A program made the translations under genes and the position numbers. A DNA stretch of 64,000 bases, taken from assembly GCA_038501625.1 (NCBI GenBank), contig JAZAYU010000182.1, positions 62,001 to 126,000 on the forward strand, written 5' to 3'. Below the pieces are notes generated by a model. The model ran no database searches and was not told where the DNA came from. It saw nothing but the letters and a program-made list of their open reading frames with translations. This document shows, one piece after another, positions 57,930 to 64,000 of the stretch (position 1 is the stretch's first letter; each line of letters begins with the position of its first letter). The stretch is from Corbicula japonica (taxonomy: Eukaryota > Mollusca > Bivalvia > Venerida > Cyrenidae).

Positions 57930-58985
57930 TGAGGGGGGGGGGGGGGCGTATAGAGTTGCACTCTTCCGTCCGTCCGTACGTCCCCAAATCTTGTGTCATC
58001 AACTCCTCCTAAACTATTTGGCGGATTTCTTTCAAACTTACAAAGATGATCAAGCAGGATGTGTAGATGATCGTAAAGAAAGGATTAATTTTCCTGCGAC
58101 CATTTTACCAAAGTTATGGCCCTTTGTTAATTTCAGTAATTAAACCTTGTGGCGTCAACTCCTCCTAAACTATAAGGCGGATTTCTTTCAAACTTGCACA
58201 GATGATCAGGCAGGATGTGTAGATGATCGTAAAGAAAGGATTTTTACCGCGACTATTTTTACCAGAGTTATGGCCCTTTTGCTAATTTTAGTAATTAAAT
58301 CTTGTGGCATCAACTCCTCATAAACTATCTAAGGTATTTCTTTCAAATTTGCGCAGATGATTAAGCAGGATGCGTAGATGATCGTAAAGAACAGTTTCTT
58401 TCCTACAGCCATTTTACCAGAGTAATGGCCCTTTGTTAATTTCAGTAATTAAACCTTGTGGTGTCAACTCCTCCTAAACTATAAGGCGGATTTCTTTCAA
58501 ACTTGCACAGATGATCAGGCAGGATGTGTAGATGATCTTTAAGAAAGGATATTTTACTGCGACCATTTTTACCAGAGTTGTGGCCCTTTGTTAATTTCAG
58601 TAATTAAATCTTGTGGCATCAACTCCTCCCAAACTATAAGGCAGATTTCTTTCAAACTTGCACAGATGACCAAGCAGGTTGTGTAGGTGACAACTAGGCT
58701 TGGTGACAAACACTCCTGTGAAGTTTCAATGAAATCCCTCAAGCGGATTTAGAGAAGACGCGAGGACAAGATTTTGCTAAAAAGGGCCATAACTCAGCCA
58801 AAAATAATCCGAGCAGAAATTCCTGACTATGTGCACAACTAGGCTTGGTGACAAACACTCCTATGAAGTTTCAAAGAAATCCCTCAAGAGGTTTTGGAAA
58901 AGAAGCGAGGACAAGATTATTTCGGACGGACGGACGAACAGACAGTGCGATTACTATATGCCTTCCTTCGGGAGCATAAAAAGGA
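57930..58985. repeat. About 152-bp tandem array with GTCCGTCC borders
   Basis: A run of 13-14 G near 57937, then TTCCGTCCGTCCGTACGTCC. Five units follow to about 58690 (TCAACTCCTCCTAAACTAT, GGCGGATTTCTTTCAAACTT, CAGGATGTGTAGATGATCGT, ATGGCCCTTTGTTAATTTCA). Then come two units with AACTAGGCTTGGTGACAAAC, and the right border GGACGGACGGACGAACAGAC plus CTTCCTTCGGGAGCATAAAA. Confidence 0.8.
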
Positions 58986-59535
58986 AATACTACAAGGAAA
59001 TGGAAAAATAAAATACACTTTTGAAGCCGAGTTACAAACTACTTGATTTGAAAATAGGTAAAAAGTATAGAAACCAAATGTGTTAATATAATGTAAGGCC
59101 TTCAAATTTCATCAATTACAAAAATAAATAAATAAATAAACAACTGATAAAGTTTCCAGTTCCCATTGCATAAAAATGAGACAGGGCAATAAAGTGCACC
59201 AGCTCTTTTACTGTGAGGCAACAGCTTTAAACGCGAGCTTCCGCTAAAGTAAGAAAAAATAGCCAACAGTAATTTATTTTTATAATATTTCATAAATATT
59301 GCCTTCCAGTATTTTGTTTTAAAAAGAATTTAGAAGTACGAGTATCAATAGTGTTTATGTTTGAAATTTGGCGCCGTTGCAATTGTGTGATCAGAATAAA
59401 GTACAAAACTCAATACATACCATCTGGTCGGTTAATTAAGGAATCTCCCTTTCAGCCAATAAGATTCATCACTGCATTTAGTTACCATTTTTGCGTGGTA
59501 AGGTATAACAGAAAAGAGTTGCAGTAAAATACACA
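58986..59535. other. Unassigned, possible promoter of the following candidate gene
   Basis: No repeat or exon recognised. CAGCCAATAAGATTC at 59455 contains a CCAAT box. Confidence 0.3.
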
Positions 59536-60324
59536 ATGTCAGGCACGTATCCGGACTTATGTACATACGACGATGCGTACAAATTAGCAAAAGTAAAATA
59601 AAATATATTTAAGATAAAAAATCTGATGGCCTCGGGAGTGGCATTTTTCGATGTTGTATCCCTTAATATGGTGGATATAGTTAGTTGTCCGGTTCCGGTG
59701 GATGTTTCATATCTTGTGCATAAACTGTTTTATACGGTCGATCTAGGAAAAGTGTTTTTTGCATATAAGTAGGAAAATTTCTCCTCCATAAAATAGAATT
59801 TTCGTTTTTTCCATTTCATTCAAAAATCGTCTGCAAATTGTTGACTTAGCGCCGTTAGCATTTAGCTAGTTCCGACGAGCATTTGTCACTTCCGGTGGAA
59901 ATTGAGTCATAGGTAAAAATCATTGCTAGAGGTGCCAAAGGGGATTTCTTTTCATTGGTGCTGCTGCAACACCTTGTCAAGTCATATTTTGAACTTTTTT
60001 TTTCGTGAAGTAAAATACCAAAAGGACAAAATCTACATTTAATATCACAATGAATAGCTTAGAATTAATGTACAACACTCGGTTATTAAATGCTACCATC
60101 ACTTCAAAATCAAGCCTCCATTGGATGTTTCCTTGGAAGTTGATCTCGAGTATACCAATGTGCATGATGTATTAAAATGCAGTTCTTTCGTGGATTCCAG
60201 CATTAAAAGAACTGCCTACAGAGCTACACAATGTTACAAGCGACTCAGGGCGCTTTCTGAAGGTTGCCTGGTTCCTGAGGATTTGCTAGTTCTGAGGGAT
60301 TCCGAATATTACCAATCTGATTAA
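59536..60324 (+). CDS. Unrecognised small two-exon candidate
   Basis: Exon 1, 59536-59592, would encode MSGTYPDLCTYDDAYKLAK before a weak donor GTAAAA. Exon 2, 60115-60324, follows CAAAATCAAG and would encode PPLDVSLEVDLEYTNVHDVL and onwards to LLVLRDSEYYQSD and a stop; both are phase 0, 88 residues in all. Composition looks protein-like (charged, few low-complexity runs), but I recognise no family. The final bases (AATCTGATTAAAA and 30 bp after) match a dispersed repeat also at 31062-31105, so the 3' end, or the whole block, may be transposon-derived. Confidence 0.3.
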
Positions 60325-60395
60325 AATCATCTCCTAAAAACCGCTACACTATCAGGTTTCAATAACAGTTTGTTAGATGTGACTTTAGTGAGATT

Positions 60396-61085
60396 GGAAT
60401 ATTACTCACATATTTCCGGTTGGCAGCTGTTGTCGGCGAACAATATGTTGACAATTTATTTTAATTTATATTTGTAGTGATTTTCTGAAACATTGATAAC
60501 CAGAAATATAAATTCAAAACATGCCAGGTATGGCAATTTTGCATGGGTGAGTCGTGTTGGAAACACTTCTTTTTTGGATATTTTTCTGATCAAACATATT
60601 CACAAATAGTTAAAATTGTTTCCTCTTTAATTTTTATAATGACAAATGTGTTTGCAAGAAGCTCCTCCATTTGGTGCCTCGTCAAGAAAAATCATGAATA
60701 AATGTTAATGATCCACTGGAACTAGTCAAAGGGGGTCACCCTCGTTGCACAGCAAGTTTTCTACAAGGAAACAATTTTGTCCAGCCAATATTTGGATTAA
60801 TACCATCTGTAATGATTGTACATTAAAAAATTGATTCAGCTTTTGCAACATAATTGACGTTTGGAATGTTGGTCTCTCGAGTATTTATAGAACGCGGTTT
60901 TCCAACACGACACACTAATGCAAAATTACCATACCTGGCACGTTTTGAATTTCTATTTCATAAACGTATGTTTATCAATGTTTCTGAAAATCACTACAAA
61001 TATAAATCAATGTTTGACTAAAATAATTGTCAACATACATTTCGCCGCCAACAGGCGCCAACCGGAAATACGTGAGTAATATTCG
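60396..61085. mobile_element. Long-inverted-repeat (foldback) element
   Basis: Arms of about 170 bp: GAATATTACTCACATATTTC near 60397 and GAAATACGTGAGTAATATTC ending 61085. Further pairs are TTTCCGGTTGGC / GCCAACCGGAAA, ATGTTGACAATT / AATTGTCAACAT, TGCCAGGTATGG / CCATACCTGGCA and CGTGTTGGAAA / TTTTCCAACACG. The inner 330 bp is non-coding. Confidence 0.8.
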
Positions 61086-61202
61086 GAATCCTCCGGAACT
61101 CACAAATCCTCCGGAACCGGGCAAACAACTGTATATTATTTTGCACTGTCCGTCCATCTGCACGCCCCATGTCAGTTCCAGCTCAATAATTACAGTGAAA
61201 CC

Positions 61203-61867
61203 TGTCTTTAAGGGCTTGCCACACTCCTCCCAATCCTGTTCATCGATAAAAGAAAATTATCAAAATCTCAATAATGGCAAAATGCTGTTCAATGAAACTT
61301 TGCACAAATGAATGTTACTAATGTATCTTGATTTTGCATACAGTAAGACACTTTAGAATAGTAAAGAAAACAAGCTAGACCTTATAATTTCTTTAAATTC
61401 TATTCACATAAATTCACAAAAACTAAGCGATACAAAACGTAATTTAAAATTCCCACGTGAGTGCAATGTTATTGACAAGAAAATGTTGTGTATTTTGTTA
61501 AAATCTTTCAACTACTAAAAGAGAAATCAGTGATTGTCATCCATTTATGCGACCAGGAAGCGACCAGAAAATTGAAGGCCAAACACACTTTTACGAGGAC
61601 ACAATAAATTGTTGTCACATATTTCTCATTTGGGCATTTACTTTATGTTATTTAGTTTTTGTGAATTTATGTAAATAGAAGTTTTAGATCTTGCTATTTT
61701 TCTTTACTGTTCTAACATGTCTTACCATCTGCAAAATAAAGATACATTAATAACATACATTAGTGCAAAGTTTCATTTAACGGCATTTTGCCGTTATTGA
61801 GATTTTGATAATTTTCTTTTTATCGATGAACAGGATTGGGAGGAGTGTGGTAATCCCTTGAAGACTA
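61203..61867. mobile_element. Second long-inverted-repeat element
   Basis: GTCTTTAAGGGCTTGCCACA near 61204 pairs with GTGGTAATCCCTTGAAGAC at 61849-61865. Inner pairs are CTCCTCCCAATCCTGTTCAT, GATTTTGATAATTTTC and CACAAATGAATGTTA-type arms, in all over 200 bp per arm. It lies about 120 bp from the previous element; the sequences of the two are unrelated. Confidence 0.8.
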
Positions 61868-62590
61868 CTCAGGGGAAAACCCAGTAGTGATCGCTAAATG
61901 AAGGAGGTCTGTTCATAGATGAATGTTTGTTCTTTGCATCAGTCAGTGGGACAAAAAATGTGGTCTTTATCTGCAGCTTGTATTTAGCACAGGTCGGATT
62001 GTTACCCAGTCTTCAAATTTCATAGGATGATTGGAATTGTTGAATAGTGGATCCCACTGTTTTGGGGATAACATGTTCAAAGATGAAGGTCACAAGATCC
62101 TAAGGTTCGATACGTTTCCGCTCAATACCCTGAAGAACCAATAAGCAAAGTGTCTTCAAACTTAACAGGATAATAATGTAATGGGTGAGAAAAGCGTGTT
62201 AGTTGTAGCTCTTTTTCTAATGGGAGGGGGGCGATGAAGGGGGGGTCCCAAACTCTTCACTGCCAGAAGGGCATCCACAGAATGCCCCTGTCACATCTAC
62301 CTCTATTCGCACAATGGCTGGTTTGTTTGTTACCAGTCCTGTTTAGACAGACACATGGAAATATGTTGGTTGGCTTATGTTTGCCTGCATGCTAGCAATC
62401 CCCCAAACAACATAATCCCTGCACGCTATCACTTCCTGACAACATGATCCCTATGTGTCTGTCTGCCAGCACTTCACAACAATAATTCCGACAATATGTT
62501 CCATATGTGTATGTCTACATGCTGCCCACCAACACATTTCCTATGTGTTTGTCTACCACTAAAAACCAATGTAACACTTCCAATTTTTAT
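61868..62590. other. Intergenic, repeat fragments
   Basis: Loose resemblance to satellite units (CTTCAAATTTCATAGGATGA at 62011, CCGCTCAATACC at 62129). No gene seen. Confidence 0.4.
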
Positions 62591-62591
62591 A

Positions 62592-62747
62592 TTTAACACT
62601 GGTGCAACTTGGTCAGAAAAAAACCTAATGAATTCAAAAGTGAGAAGTGTAGATCCTGACCAGATAGCTCATCATTATTTGCTGGCTGATCTGGATCTAA
62701 ACTGTTCACCCATGGGATAACAGCCACATCCCATGGAGTTAAGGAGT
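62592..62747. mobile_element. Family A MITE, left half lost
   Basis: From GGTGCAACTTGGTCAG through the right hairpin to CCCATGGAGTTAAGGAG. Confidence 0.65.
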
Positions 62748-62996
62748 CATTTAACCCCTTGACCGCTTTCATTTCTTTCAGTTGTCCAATTACATAAAAA
62801 ATTTACACCTTGGAATTGCATCCATAATTCTGTATATGAAACGACTTGATTTACACAATCAATGGGTTTCCATTTTTTTTATCAGAACATGTATATGAAT
62901 AACTAACTACATGTTAAAGTCAATGTACTAAGTGATTCAAAAGCCCTGCAAATATTTACGATTTAGTAAGTATGTCTTTCACATATCCGCTAAGTT

Positions 62997-63520
62997 TCAC
63001 AATTTCTTTTCTTTCTCCATTTCTTTGATCTGGGCAGCTTTCCCAGCTGCAGCAGCGGCCAGTATTTGTTGACTAGGAGATATTGATGTCCCTGGCGTGC
63101 CAACAGATGTCAGTATTACATTCCCAGAACTGCCAGAACTCACTAGTTTACTTAATGTCTGCCGCAGAGATGACTGACTCTGTACTGATATAGTTTGTCC
63201 TGCAGGACCGATTGTTTGAATCAACGGTCCTTGACCTGGGAACCCTTGTACATTTCCTGCTAGTTTGACATTTAAGTTCGCAGCTGGATTAATGATTCGA
63301 GCAAACACAGGTTTTCCTTGCTGAGTTGTCTTTCCCTGGGCTCTTGTATTCTGCACTAGTTGACCAGGTGTCAGCACCTGTCCCTGCTGCAGGGCAGGCT
63401 GGGATATCAATATGGTGGTTTGACCTGGCTTGAGCCCGGCTTGCTGAGAGAGGACTGTTCTCACCATCTGTAAGCTTGGAGTCTGTGGATTTCCTGTGGT
63501 GCTGGTAACCAGCAGTGATC
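62997..63520 (-). CDS. Terminal exon of an unidentified Gln/Ser/Gly-rich protein
   Basis: A - strand frame open from a good acceptor (CTGTTACAG before 63520) to a TGA at 62997-62999, about 173 residues, entered with two bases of a split codon. It reads SLLVTSTTGNPQTPSLQMVR, later GLKPGQTTILISQPALQQGQ and ISPSQQILAAAAAGKAAQ, ending in a charged EMEKEKKL. Such Q/S/T/G-rich hydrophobic-patch sequence is usual in tails of animal chromatin and transcription regulators, but I cannot name the family. Codon composition is unlike the AT-rich repeats around it, which supports a real exon. The upstream exons should lie at or beyond the right edge. Confidence 0.6.
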
Positions 63521-63906
63521 CTGTAACAGACGATAAGTCAATCTTTCACATGAAACAATGGAAGTTAAAACATCTTTCCAGCATTTTCAGAGGAAAATTG
63601 TTGTTTGACAGACCATTGACAAAGACTGGTCACAATCGCTCACCCTCAGTCTCTGCTCATCCCGAGTCTCTGGATCAGGTGAGCTAATGTTAAAGGACAC
63701 CTTTTTAATGACATCACTAAAATATATTACTAAAATAAACTCCTCATTTTGACCACCTCAATATTGAGACCACTATTCTGATGTCCCTTATACACAATTT
63801 TGCATGATTTGCTACCCTGAAATAAAGTCCACCCCACTATCATGTATGGTACATTCTAACTAGTCAAAACCCTAATTATAATTTTTCATGTAATTGGTTA
63901 GGTCTG

Positions 63907-64000
63907 TTAACCCTTTCCTGGATATATACGCATTTTTACGCATGTGCGACCAGTGTAGATCCAGATCAGCCGGCACATCCGTGCCGTCTGATCAGGATCT
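63907..64000. mobile_element. Family A MITE, cut by the window edge
   Basis: TTAACCCTTTCCTGGATATA and a consensus left hairpin with core CAGATCAGCCGGCACATCCG; the rest lies outside. Confidence 0.85.

Noticed and set aside
63591..63678. Possible + strand exon (acceptor TTTTCAG, donor CAG|GTGAGC)
   Set aside because: Open but very short, on the opposite strand to the supported exon beside it, and with no recognisable peptide; left out without transcript evidence.

Overview
This window is eukaryotic, AT-rich, intron-bearing DNA. It is very probably from a marine or freshwater bivalve mollusc: small conserved animal exons sit in a sea of short inverted-repeat transposons and of tandem arrays carrying CCGTCCGTC and CAAGGTCAAGGTCAC motifs, which are common in bivalve genomes. 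Species assignment is inference. No rRNA, tRNA or CRISPR feature could be supported.

Four host genes can be reconstructed exon by exon with consistent phases and GT/AG junctions. (1) A TRAPPC2 (sedlin) orthologue, + strand, 13773-16292, four coding exons, 142 aa. (2) A TTC29-like axonemal TPR protein, - strand, 33463 down to 22813, nine coding exons, 517 aa. (3) A SUPT7L (STAF65-gamma, SAGA/STAGA subunit) orthologue, + strand, 35832-49189, nine coding exons, 396 aa; it lies head-to-head with TTC29 across about 2.4 kb. (4) A THEM6-like hotdog thioesterase-family protein, - strand, 55241 down to 52410, three coding exons, 199 aa. A terminal exon of an unidentified Gln/Ser-rich protein (62997-63520, - strand) and an unrecognised small two-exon candidate (59536-60324, + strand) lie near the right end. 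The four genes work in unrelated systems (vesicle tethering, flagella, transcription, lipid/ER) and form no pathway.

The rest is layered mobile DNA. At 4538-9203 is a very young LTR retrotransposon (two 1104-bp LTRs with one difference found, tRNA-Leu primer site). Its single ORF encodes Gag and an aspartic protease, but where pol should be there is a C2H2 zinc finger; it sits inside an older terminal-inverted-repeat element (3767-10085). About 40 copies of one TTAA-flanked, double-hairpin MITE (family A) are spread from 11 kb to the right edge. Two other foldback families insert into it: family B (CCGTCATTG ends, six copies) and family C (about 147-bp near-perfect palindromes, three copies). 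A 1.24-kb hAT-type element with a perfect 8-bp target duplication (38325-39562) interrupts a Helitron-like element loaded with satellite DNA (37764-41066). Long tandem arrays occur at 1-830, 39770-40830, 49385-50520, 51230-51660, 54400-54960, 55345-57870 and 57960-58690.

The most unusual host-gene feature is an eight-copy, 44-bp minisatellite (45679-46019) spanning the exon 6/intron 6 boundary of SUPT7L, so that the 5' splice site itself is repeated eight times.
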